Assembly (NCBI GenBank): GCA_964550125.1
Contig: CAZJWC010000002.1
Coordinates: 62,001-126,000 of the forward strand
Source: CAZJWC01 sp964550125
Lineage (GTDB): Bacteria > Bacillota > Clostridia > Christensenellales > Borkfalkiaceae
Length of the DNA stretch: 64,000 nucleotides
Direction of reading: 5' to 3'
Below the pieces are notes generated by a model. It had not been told where the DNA came from. It did no database searches and saw only the letters and a program-made list of their open reading frames with translations. Below are positions 58,501 through 64,000 of the stretch, piece after piece. Position 1 is the first letter of the stretch; each line of letters starts with the position of its first letter. The position numbers and the translations under genes were made by a program.

Positions 58501-58965
58501 GACAGTACAGCCGATTATCTTTATGGATTGGACGCACTTATTACTTCTTCAATGAGTACTTATCAAAAGGCTAAAACTGCTTACGATTATTTGATGGATA
58601 GTACAATTTATGAACCTGATGGCAGTAGACTTTCATATTATTACAACCACGATATAACTGGTATTTTTAATTATGGTTTAACTGTATGTGATGGCTATGC
58701 GCAAATGTACTGCTTACTAATGAACTACCTTGGCATTGAAACTACTTACTACTGGGGTGGCAATCACGCATTTAACCTTGTTCAAATGAACGATGGTTAT
58801 TATTACTGGGCAGACGCATGTTGGGATGATAATAATGGTACATACGATTATTTCTATTTCTTAAAGGGCAAAACTGACTTTACAGGACACACTTCTTATT
58901 TGAATTATCCCGTAATTGGAGATTGGAATAAATTAAATGTTGCTGAAAGTGCGTTTGTAGCATAA
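55585..58965 (+). CDS. Large secreted protein: starch-binding-like, MucBP-like and GLUG-like repeats plus transglutaminase-like domain
   Basis: The 1126-residue protein has a signal sequence (KILLFLMVLVFAVCTACG) with either a lipobox-like or an AKA-type cleavage site. Three modules with NCYYWGG/WPG motifs (near 38, 143 and 306) resemble CBM26 starch-binding modules. Two segments (near 240 and 401) resemble MucBP domains. A Gly-Gly-Val-Val-Gly repeat region (about 520-790) resembles GLUG repeats. The C-terminal 140 residues form a transglutaminase-like core with the triad Cys1035 (TVCDGYAQMY), His1061 (GGNHAFNLV) and Asp1077 (YYWADACWDD). There is no LPXTG sorting signal. It probably binds glucans or mucins, with a cysteine hydrolase or cross-linking end. 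Confidence 0.85.
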   Translation: MKTRTRKILLFLMVLVFAVCTACGCSSMIAKADSTSQMTIYFENNQNWNTINCYYWGNGQNSWPGTSMTKTDKQSNEGYDIYKISVNSGVNVIFNNGSTQTVDINNAQANTCYKLSTMSNGKYNVTSYVYEDLDDDDDEVVATWTIYFKTSYTSVNCYYWGGASTVEWPGVALTEKTEETDGKYLFKASVPQNSNVIFSTSQGQSVDITDVEENAIYEFTTMSGSKYNVSKTFKSNKVEYTVTVNCYDLNRNLLKTFVYTFEEGYTGTIYSPDVEGYQSLGGYGEITNLSEDITYSMFYEKAVGYITVYCVNNLNWSKVNCYYWGGSVEASWPGVEMKKTDFVDGVGNEVYSLDVASGSKVIFNNGSSQTVDISSVYDGNVYSMSSMSNGKYIVEQVDIYREITINYKDNNGNTIKNSTSFLLVKSNNSYTYYAPEIEGYDPVNTSHVFTFDDLGTTSYTFIYKNDEVVVNDNVAYVDSKKDLLTISQDSSYWAYDIEILEDIDLENSTISPIGNYSTYFTGDVNGNNCTISNFVVDASGKYNSFGLFGAVKGDISNLSIKNVSFDFGALTISDIKIGGLVGQTYGNVDNCSVIGEINYVSSGKNVFIGMVAGQSLSGTSITNISAVGYITFTGTNYSYVGGVVGEADGSIANCESSVSINVTQQSQCLYLGGVVGIAMAEANDLTNKGKIDFVVEKGLFTYAGGVVGNAVKAVDTVENYGSIKGTIKSTYHYVGGVVGKGASITNGAFYGNVNLKLYEAPNSYFGGFAGEASGAISYCEGRFSVAIRGYHNCNVILGGVVGRTYSNVSNTNCNLSTITINGDYSMAYPVAGAYSDDSVFTSNIGNCSIKCNENIMVQSPVGETYLYTEGEKAFYDRLVDDSWVIYYSNADYENVKSVYPIYYGTDFGNISTSRMYQIFRYFSYQNPIFCVVYSGYVSLTEGGIQFYVYNYTATDGDYSCNYLTAEGRAQLRDSTADYLYGLDALITSSMSTYQKAKTAYDYLMDSTIYEPDGSRLSYYYNHDITGIFNYGLTVCDGYAQMYCLLMNYLGIETTYYWGGNHAFNLVQMNDGYYYWADACWDDNNGTYDYFYFLKGKTDFTGHTSYLNYPVIGDWNKLNVAESAFVA

Positions 58966-58980
58966 TTTATAAGAGAATTT

Positions 58981-59014
58981 AAAAGACACTTATTTTTAAT
59001 AAGTGTCTTTTTTA
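58981..59014 (+). terminator. Terminator of the large secreted protein gene
   Basis: AAAAGACACTTATT / AATAAGTGTCTTTTTT directly downstream of the gene. Confidence 0.85.
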
Positions 59015-59059
59015 ATATCATTGTCTAATAAAAGTGATGCAATCGTTTTATTAAAAATA

Positions 59060-59097
59060 AAAAAAGCGTAAAACCAAAATTGATTTTACGCTTTTTA
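59060..59097 (-). terminator. Terminator of the GGGtGRT operon
   Basis: AAAAAGCGTAAAA / TTTTACGCTTTTT with a ten-base loop lies downstream of the reverse-strand stop and is followed on that strand by a T-run. Confidence 0.85.
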
Positions 59098-59129
59098 CAT
59101 CTCTAAGATGTTAAGTTTTTAAATATAAA

Positions 59130-60134
59130 TTATTTATTCATACCTTCTTGAACTGCAACTGCAAGAGCAACTGAAGCACCAACCATGGGGTTATTACCCA
59201 TACCGATTAAGCCCATCATTTCAACGTGAGCAGGAACTGATGAAGAACCAGCAAATTGAGCATCACCGTGCATTCTACCCATAGTATCGGTCATACCGTA
59301 AGAAGCAGGACCAGCAGCCATATTATCAGGGTGAAGTGTTCTACCAGTACCACCACCAGATGCAACAGAGAAGTATTTTTTGCCGTTTTCAATAGCCCAT
59401 TTTTTATAAGTACCTGCAACGGGGTGTTGGAAACGAGTGGGGTTAGTTGAGTTACCAGTGATTGAAACGTCAACATTTTCAAGACGCATAATCGCAACGC
59501 CTTCGTTTACGTCATTTGCACCGTAGCAACGCACTTTTGCTCTATCTCCGTCAGAGTAAGCAGTAGTTTCAACAACCTTAACTTCTCCTGTATAATAATC
59601 AAATTCAGTTTTGCAGTATGTGAAACCGTTTATTCTTGAAATAATCTTTGCAGCGTCCTTTCCTAAACCGTTAAGGATAACTTGCAAGGGAGTTTTTCTA
59701 ACTTTATTAGCAGTTTTAGCAATACCGATAGCACCTTCAGCAGCAGCAAATGATTCGTGTCCAGCAAGGAAGCAGAAACATTTAGTTTCTTCACGAAGCA
59801 ACATTGCAGCCAAGTTACCATGTCCTAAACCTACTTTTCTTTGGTCAGCAACTGAACCAGCAATACAGAAAGCTTGTAAACCTTCACCAATTTTTTCAGC
59901 AGCATCAGCAGCGTTAGTGCAACCGCTCTTAATAGCAATAGCAGCACCTAAAGTGTAAGCCCAAACAGCATTTTCAAAAGCGATAGGTTGGATACCACGA
60001 ACGGTAGCCTCTGCATCAACACCTTTAGACAAGCAGATTTGTTTAGCATCTTCTAAATCTTTAATGCCGTATTGAGCGCAAATCTTGTTAATATTATCAA
60101 TTCTTCTTTCGTAACCTTCAAATGTAATACTCAT
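59130..60134 (-). CDS. GGGtGRT protein (Fe-S-associated family of unknown function)
   Basis: The 334-residue protein contains the family's namesake motif (FSVASGGGTGRTLHPDNM). It is rich in glycine and alanine, with conserved GLGHGNLAAMLL, CFCFLAGHESFAAAEG and RINGFTYCKTEFDYYTG segments. The family occurs in anaerobic Bacillota and is always close to a NifU-like scaffold gene, as here (11 bases apart). The cysteines and conserved glycine loops suggest cofactor or nucleotide binding, but the activity is unknown. Confidence 0.9.
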   Translation of the reverse strand: MSITFEGYERRIDNINKICAQYGIKDLEDAKQICLSKGVDAEATVRGIQPIAFENAVWAYTLGAAIAIKSGCTNAADAAEKIGEGLQAFCIAGSVADQRKVGLGHGNLAAMLLREETKCFCFLAGHESFAAAEGAIGIAKTANKVRKTPLQVILNGLGKDAAKIISRINGFTYCKTEFDYYTGEVKVVETTAYSDGDRAKVRCYGANDVNEGVAIMRLENVDVSITGNSTNPTRFQHPVAGTYKKWAIENGKKYFSVASGGGTGRTLHPDNMAAGPASYGMTDTMGRMHGDAQFAGSSSVPAHVEMMGLIGMGNNPMVGASVALAVAVQEGMNK

Positions 60135-60145
60135 AGCAAATCTCC

Positions 60146-60838
60146 TTACTCTTTACGAGGGTCAATGTATTTAGCAGCATTGTCAAATCTACCGTATTTA
60201 CCAGTAGCCTTTTCAAGTGCTTCATTAGCAGATAGACCACCTTTGATAAAGTCCATCATTTTGCCTAGGCTCACAAATGAATAACCGATAATTTCGTTAT
60301 TTTCATCAAGAGCGATTTTTGTAACATAACCTTCAGCCATTTCCAAATATCTAGGACCTTTAGCCAAAGTGCCGTACATTGTACCTACTTGTGAACGCAA
60401 GCCTTTACCTAAATCTTCAAGACCAGCACCAACAACTAGTCCGTCATCAGAGAACGCTGATTGTGTTCTACCATAAACGATTTGCAAGAAAAGTTCTCTC
60501 ATTGCAGTGTTGATTGCATCACAAACAAGGTCAGTATTCAAAGCCTCTAAAATTGTTTTTCCAGGTAAAATTTCGCTAGCCATAGCAGCTGAGTGAGTCA
60601 TACCTGAACAGCCAAGAGTTTCTACTAAAGCCTCTTGAATTATACCACCTTTAACGTTTAAAGATAGTTTGCAGCAACCTTGTTGGGGTGCACACCAACC
60701 GATACCGTGCGTAAAGCCTGAAATGTCAGAAATTTGTTTTGCACAAATCCACTTTCCTTCTTCAGGAATAGGTGCAGGGCCGTGGTTGGCACCTTGTGCT
60801 ACGCAACACATTTTTTCAACTTCGTGTGAATATTGCAT
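60146..60838 (-). CDS. NifU-like iron-sulfur cluster scaffold protein
   Basis: The 230-residue protein is of the long, SufU/NifU-N-like type paired with GGGtGRT. It has ETLGCSGMTHSAAMASEIL, LNTDLVCDAINTAMRELFLQ and an N-terminal cysteine-rich part (VEKMCCVAQGAN, HGIGWCAPQQGCCKL). It is about 100 residues longer than SufU. Presumed role is Fe-S cluster assembly or delivery to the GGGtGRT partner. A GGAGG ribosome site precedes the ATG on the reverse strand. Gene order is scaffold, then GGGtGRT. Confidence 0.87.
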   Translation of the reverse strand: MQYSHEVEKMCCVAQGANHGPAPIPEEGKWICAKQISDISGFTHGIGWCAPQQGCCKLSLNVKGGIIQEALVETLGCSGMTHSAAMASEILPGKTILEALNTDLVCDAINTAMRELFLQIVYGRTQSAFSDDGLVVGAGLEDLGKGLRSQVGTMYGTLAKGPRYLEMAEGYVTKIALDENNEIIGYSFVSLGKMMDFIKGGLSANEALEKATGKYGRFDNAAKYIDPRKE

Positions 60839-60860
60839 AATTATTCCTCCAAAAATATGT

Positions 60861-60879
60861 TCAAGACTTTATGTCTTGA
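60861..60879. promoter_or_regulatory. Inverted repeat in the scaffold gene leader
   Basis: TCAAGAC-TTTAT-GTCTTGA (perfect 7-bp arms) lies 23 bases upstream of the reverse-strand start codon, next to the ribosome site. It could be an operator or leader stem for the GGGtGRT operon. Confidence 0.45.
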
Positions 60880-60971
60880 CTGTTTATTCAATATCTTTTG
60901 TAGTATACCATAAATGTTTTTTTTAAGCAAATAAAATACAATCATACGCACATTTTTTTCCTTATATTTGC

Positions 60972-61000
60972 TTGACATAATGTTTATATTATTTTAAAAT
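60972..61000 (+). promoter_or_regulatory. Promoter of the tyrS transcript
   Basis: TTGACA, a 17-base spacer and TAAAAT. The expected transcript start is near 61007, close to the leader ORF's start codon, giving a tyrS leader of about 170 bases. Confidence 0.7.
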
Positions 61001-61007
61001 TAGACCT

Positions 61008-61082
61008 ATGGAAAAGGCGATTATTTGCAAAACTAAATCTTATTATTACTGCTATTACGCATACTACTATTTTATGCGTTGA
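61008..61082 (+). CDS. Tyrosine-rich leader peptide of tyrS
   Basis: This 24-codon ORF (MEKAIICKTKS-YYYCYYAYYYF-MR) has eight tyrosine codons within ten positions, directly upstream of the tyrosyl-tRNA synthetase gene and an intrinsic terminator. Control by ribosome stalling at tyrosine codons is the classical reason for such an ORF. A stem ACGCATA/TATGCGT (61057-61079) overlaps the Tyr codons and the stop. No ribosome site is visible before the ATG and the predicted transcript starts almost at it, so it would be translated leaderless or from a weaker start. Its expression is inferred. Confidence 0.6.
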   Translation: MEKAIICKTKSYYYCYYAYYYFMR

Positions 61083-61121
61083 TTTATCGTGTGAAAAAAT
61101 CGCTACCAAAAAGTTGTTAAC

Positions 61122-61147
61122 GGTTTGCTCACAGGCAAACCTTTTTT
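61122..61147 (+). terminator. Intrinsic terminator (attenuator) before tyrS
   Basis: GGTTTGC-TCACAG-GCAAACC followed by TTTTTT lies between the leader ORF and tyrS. A competing fold, TGTGA (61090-61094) with TCACA (61129-61133) around an ACC/GGT and GTT/AAC stem, would use the terminator loop and part of its left arm and so act as an antiterminator. Confidence 0.75.
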
Positions 61148-61175
61148 ATTTTAGTTACCCAAAAGGAGAAAGATA

Positions 61176-62390
61176 ATGGCTAAAAATGTAATGGATACCC
61201 TTCGTGAAAGGGGATTTATCAAACAAACTGTATATGAAGATGAATTGTATGAAATGTTATCAAAGGAGAGTGTTTCTTTCTACGTTGGTTTTGACCCTAC
61301 GGCAGATAGTTTGCATATAGGACATTATATTCCCATTATGGCTATGGCACATATGCAAAGAGCAGGTCATAAGCCTATTGCTTTAATCGGTGGTGGTACT
61401 GCTATGGTTGGCGACCCTTCGGGTAGAACGGACATGCGTTCAATGATGACTAAAGAAACCATACAGTGCAACTGCGATTGCTTTAAAAAGCAAATGTCAA
61501 GATTTATCAATTTTGAAGGAGAAAACGCCGCAATAATGGTAAACAACGCAGACTGGCTTTTAGATTTAAATTATATCGACTTTTTGCGTGATATAGGTGC
61601 ACACTTTTCAGTAAATAAAATGTTGACTGCAGAGTGCTTTAAGCAAAGACTTGAAAAGGGACTTTCCTTTTTGGAGTTCAACTATATGTTAATGCAAGGC
61701 TACGACTTTTTAGTTTTAAACCAAAAATATGGTTGCAAACTTGAAATTGGTGGGGACGACCAATGGTCAAATATTTTGGCTGGTGCGAATCTTATTCGTG
61801 TTAAGGAGCAACAACCCGCCTTTGCAATGACTTTTGCTTTATTGACTAATAGTGAAGGCAAAAAGATGGGCAAAACGGCAAAAGGTGCTGTTTGGTTAGA
61901 TGAAAATAAAACAAGCCCTTATGACTTTTTTCAATATTGGAGAAATATTGACGATGCTGATGTTGAAAAGTGTATGAAACTTTTGACCTTTATGGAACTT
62001 GACGAGATTGCTGAACTTACTAAATATAAAGATGAAAGGATGAACCACGCAAAAGAAGTTTTAGCATTTGAACTTACTAAAATTGTTCACGGTGAGGAAA
62101 AGGCTCAAAAGGCTTTAGAGCAAGTTAAGGGTGCTTTCGGTGGAGATGTTTCAACTATGCCATCTGTTGAAATTCCTATGGATACCCCCAGTATCATAAA
62201 CGCAATGGTGCTTGCAAACGTTTGTAAATCGAACGGAGAAGCAAGACGATTGATTGAAGGTGGTGGAGTTATCGTTGATGACAATAAAATCGAGATGGGA
62301 AAAGATTTAATTACGGACGAAATGAAATCCAAAGGAGAATTTATTTTGCATAAGGGCAAAAAAGTTCATATTAGAGTTATCTTAAAATAA
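61176..62390 (+). CDS. tyrS: Tyrosyl-tRNA synthetase
   Basis: The 404-residue class I enzyme charges tRNA-Tyr. It has the HIGH motif (DSLHIGHYIP), ALIGGGTAMVGDPSGRTDMR, the tyrosine pocket MLMQGYDFLVL, EIGGDDQWSNILAGA, the KMSKS-like loop EGKKMGKTAKGAVWL, and a C-terminal S4-type RNA-binding domain (SNGEARRLIEGGGVIVDDNK). The length is normal. A GGAG ribosome site precedes the ATG. Its leader contains a tyrosine-rich ORF and a terminator instead of the T-box usually found before tyrS in Bacillota. Confidence 0.97.
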   Translation: MAKNVMDTLRERGFIKQTVYEDELYEMLSKESVSFYVGFDPTADSLHIGHYIPIMAMAHMQRAGHKPIALIGGGTAMVGDPSGRTDMRSMMTKETIQCNCDCFKKQMSRFINFEGENAAIMVNNADWLLDLNYIDFLRDIGAHFSVNKMLTAECFKQRLEKGLSFLEFNYMLMQGYDFLVLNQKYGCKLEIGGDDQWSNILAGANLIRVKEQQPAFAMTFALLTNSEGKKMGKTAKGAVWLDENKTSPYDFFQYWRNIDDADVEKCMKLLTFMELDEIAELTKYKDERMNHAKEVLAFELTKIVHGEEKAQKALEQVKGAFGGDVSTMPSVEIPMDTPSIINAMVLANVCKSNGEARRLIEGGGVIVDDNKIEMGKDLITDEMKSKGEFILHKGKKVHIRVILK

Positions 62391-62401
62391 TATAAATAAG
62401 T

Positions 62402-62428
62402 AAAGTTGTCTACATAGTAGGCAACTTT
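62402..62428 (+). terminator. Possible terminator hairpin after tyrS
   Basis: AAAGTTGTCTAC-ATA-GTAGGCAACTTT is a strong stem but is followed by only a short, interrupted T-run. Confidence 0.55.
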
Positions 62429-62483
62429 ATTGCTTGTTAAAGGGTGATGTTTGTGTTATACTTTTTGTATTAAAGGAAAGGTT

Positions 62484-63113
62484 ATGAAAGATTTTTTAAC
62501 TATCAAAGGACAGTATGAGTGCGAGCAAGTGATTGAAAAGTCAAGGTTTATTACCTACTCAACTCATGTTGAAAGCGAGGATGAAGCAAAAAACTTTATA
62601 TCTCAAATAAAAAAAATGCACCCTTTTGCTACTCATAATTGCTACGCATATATAGCAGATATAGAAGGAAATGTGGCGAGATTTAGTGATGACGGTGAGC
62701 CTCAAGGTACGGCAGGCCTTCCTATGCTTTCTGTTTTAAAAAGCAAAAATTTAAGGCAAATTTGCACTGTGGTTACCCGTTACTTTGGAGGAATTAAACT
62801 TGGTGCAGGTGGACTTGTTAGGGCGTATTCTTCAAGTGTAAGTCAAAATTTAGAGGGTGCAGAAGTTTGCAAGTATATGACTTGCAGTGAAGTTCACGCT
62901 TGTGTGGGCTACGATATGATTGCCCCTATGCAAAATTTTTTAGAAAAAAACAGGACAATAATTCTTGATACTCTTTATAGCGATTTGGTAACATTTAAAT
63001 TGATTGTTGTTAGCGAAGAACTAAACGAGTATAAAATTAAACTTAATAACTATCTTAATGGAAAGGTGGAGATTATAGAAAAAGAGAGTTATTTTTATCC
63101 CTTTAAGGTTTAA
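62484..63113 (+). CDS. YigZ/IMPACT-family protein
   Basis: The start at 62484 follows AAAGGAAAGG; an upstream in-frame ATG has no ribosome site. The 209-residue protein has the UPF0029/IMPACT domain (FITYSTHVESEDEAKNFISQ, HPFATHNCYAYI, FSDDGEPQGTAGLPML, VVTRYFGGIKLGAGGLVRAY) followed by a C-terminal DUF1949-like domain. Bacterial relatives are ribosome- or translation-associated regulators of unclear biochemistry. It is one base ahead of recX. Confidence 0.92.
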   Translation: MKDFLTIKGQYECEQVIEKSRFITYSTHVESEDEAKNFISQIKKMHPFATHNCYAYIADIEGNVARFSDDGEPQGTAGLPMLSVLKSKNLRQICTVVTRYFGGIKLGAGGLVRAYSSSVSQNLEGAEVCKYMTCSEVHACVGYDMIAPMQNFLEKNRTIILDTLYSDLVTFKLIVVSEELNEYKIKLNNYLNGKVEIIEKESYFYPFKV

Positions 63114-63114
63114 T

Positions 63115-63732
63115 ATGGCACAGATTACACAAATAACAAACTATAATAAAAGTAAATATAGGCTTACAGTTTATCTAGACGGGAAAAAGTTTTGCACTTT
63201 GGACAGACAAATTGTGGAAAACTCAAAAATTAAAGAGTTTGATTTTGTGGATAAAATTGTGCTTATCAACTTGCAATTTGACAATGAGAGAGATTATGCC
63301 CTTAAATTAGCCTTAAACTACCTTTCTAAATATTCGCAACCTAAAAAAATTGTGGAAAAGTACCTCTATGATAAAGGTTTTGTTTCAAAGGTTGTCCACT
63401 ACGCCGTTGAAAAATTAGAAGGGTACGGCTACATAAAAGATGAACTTTTTTGTGATGGCTATATTCAAAAAAATATCTCAACAAAAGGATTAAAGAGAAT
63501 AAAGTATGAATTAAAACGAAAAGGAGTTGCCAGCCAAATTATCGAGGAAAAAGTTGCAAACTACTCAATGGAAGATGAAAGTGAAGGGTGTATCCGTTAC
63601 TTAAACAAGTATTTTAGCAAAAAAGATTTTACTTATCAAAATCAACAAAAGGCAATTTGTCATTTACTTGCCAAAGGGTATGATTATTCAACAATAAAAA
63701 ATAGCATTAAAATAATTGAAGGTGAGAGATAA
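63115..63732 (+). CDS. recX: RecX-family regulator of RecA
   Basis: The 205-residue protein has the RecX three-helix repeats: ALNYLSKYSQPKKIVEKYLY, DKGFVSKVVHYAVEKLEGYG, and KGLKRIKYELKRKGVASQII. RecX binds RecA filaments and limits recombination. It is rather lysine-rich and has a short N-terminal beta-rich extension (TQITNYNKSKYRLTVYLDGK) typical of the longer Bacillota forms. No recA gene lies in the window. It follows the YigZ-family gene directly and ends at a terminator. Confidence 0.88.
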   Translation: MAQITQITNYNKSKYRLTVYLDGKKFCTLDRQIVENSKIKEFDFVDKIVLINLQFDNERDYALKLALNYLSKYSQPKKIVEKYLYDKGFVSKVVHYAVEKLEGYGYIKDELFCDGYIQKNISTKGLKRIKYELKRKGVASQIIEEKVANYSMEDESEGCIRYLNKYFSKKDFTYQNQQKAICHLLAKGYDYSTIKNSIKIIEGER

Positions 63733-63745
63733 CTCTCACCTTTTT
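63721..63745 (+). terminator. Terminator of the yigZ-recX unit
   Basis: GGTGAGAG-ATAA-CTCTCACC followed by TTTTT overlaps the recX stop codon. Confidence 0.85.
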
Positions 63746-63751
63746 AAATAG

Positions 63752-63783
63752 AAAAAGGCTACCACTAAAAAGCAATAGCCTTA
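63752..63783 (-). terminator. Terminator of the mazF-like gene
   Basis: On the reverse strand AAGGCTA / TAGCCTT frames a 14-base loop and is followed by a T-run. It ends the toxin gene at the right edge. Confidence 0.65.
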
Positions 63784-63785
63784 GA

Positions 63786-64000
63786 TTATTTACAACCAAG
63801 CGATATTAAAAGCGCATTATCAACTTCGTGCATCATTTGAGGGGAAAGAGAACCTATTTTTTCTTTTAATCTTCTTTTGTCAATAGTTCTTATTTGTTCT
63901 AAAAGAATTACGCTATCTTTTGAAAGTCCATAAGTTTTTGAACTCAACTCAATATGGGTAGGAAGTTTTGCCTTTGTCATCTTGCTAGTAACTGCACCTA
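63786..64000 (-). CDS. mazF: MazF/PemK-family mRNA interferase (5' end outside window)
   Basis: Reverse-strand frame open to the right edge. The visible 71 residues are the C-terminal part of MazF: GAVTSK, KLPTHIELSSKTYGLSKDSV, then ILLEQIRTIDKRRLKEKIGS and ALLISLGCK, which match the conserved C-terminal half (THIEL, LEQIRTIDK, ISLG). An internal ATG at 63980 is not the start. MazF cleaves mRNA at specific short sites. The upstream antitoxin gene, if present, lies outside the window. Confidence 0.9.
   Translation of the reverse strand, partial: GAVTSKMTKAKLPTHIELSSKTYGLSKDSVILLEQIRTIDKRRLKEKIGSLSPQMMHEVDNALLISLGCK

Noticed and set aside
61008..61147. T-box riboswitch before tyrS
   Set aside because: No conserved T-box sequence or stem I features are seen. 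The Tyr-codon run and terminator fit leader-peptide control better.

Overview
The window is low-GC DNA (about one third G+C by eye) with short intergenic gaps, strong GGAGG-type ribosome binding sites, sigma-A-like promoters (TTGACA-type box, 17-base spacer, TATAAT-type box) and many hairpin-plus-T-run terminators. Gene content points to an anaerobic Bacillota (Clostridia-like) lineage: meso-diaminopimelate dehydrogenase, zinc-type L31, the GGGtGRT protein with its Fe-S scaffold partner, a DUF5685/J-domain pair, a Mn-riboswitch-like leader before mntP, RecX and an ImmA/Xre pair. TGA is used as a stop. A species cannot be named from the sequence alone.

Layout. 1-3607: an operon cut by the left edge, encoding an SPFH/zinc-ribbon protein, a membrane-anchored coiled-coil protein, two ESCRT-III/Snf7-like coiled-coil proteins and a Vps4-like AAA ATPase with an MIT-like N-terminus. 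It reads as a bacterial ESCRT-like membrane-remodelling system and is the most striking part of the window. 3646-11690: a surface-polysaccharide operon (glf, ABC-2 permease, double-headed ATPase, GT2, undecaprenyl-phosphate sugar transferase, GT4, polymerase/ligase). 11693-12487: a reverse-strand amidohydrolase. 12564-18442: an F-type ATP synthase operon whose delta and epsilon subunits are each reduced to one domain. 18499-21147: a collagen-like repeat lipoprotein with a G9 tract after the lipobox. 21135-28819: housekeeping and accessory genes (nnr, ddh, a GT4, a Zn/Cd P-type ATPase operon with a CadC-like repressor, an acyltransferase).

29030-31660 is a small accessory patch (Xre regulator, frameshifted ImmA peptidase, DUF4417, small hypotheticals) next to the 3' end of tRNA-Ser(GCU). 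31910-40458 holds a dehydrogenase-like protein lacking catalytic zinc ligands, rpmE with a hairpin that covers its RBS, a DUF1385-PrmC fusion, prfA, an aminotransferase, a small P-loop protein, thrC and a TetR-like regulator. 40499-46492 holds trpS, the DUF5685/cysteine-rich J-like pair, an rRNA methyltransferase, a small kinase-like protein and riboswitch-controlled mntP. 46498-51513 holds azlCD (reverse) and a tight run miaA, Sfp-type PPTase, ATP-grasp ligase, kinase-ParB fusion, flavodoxin-like protein. 51528-58965 holds an acetyltransferase-like protein, degV, sulP and a 1126-residue secreted protein with starch-binding-like, MucBP-like, GLUG-like and transglutaminase-like parts.

59060-64000: the GGGtGRT/Fe-S scaffold operon (reverse), then tyrS behind a tyrosine-codon-rich leader ORF and an intrinsic terminator (candidate ribosome-mediated attenuation), a YigZ-family protein, recX, and a mazF-like toxin cut by the right edge. 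All calls come from reading the sequence. No database search or folding program was run.
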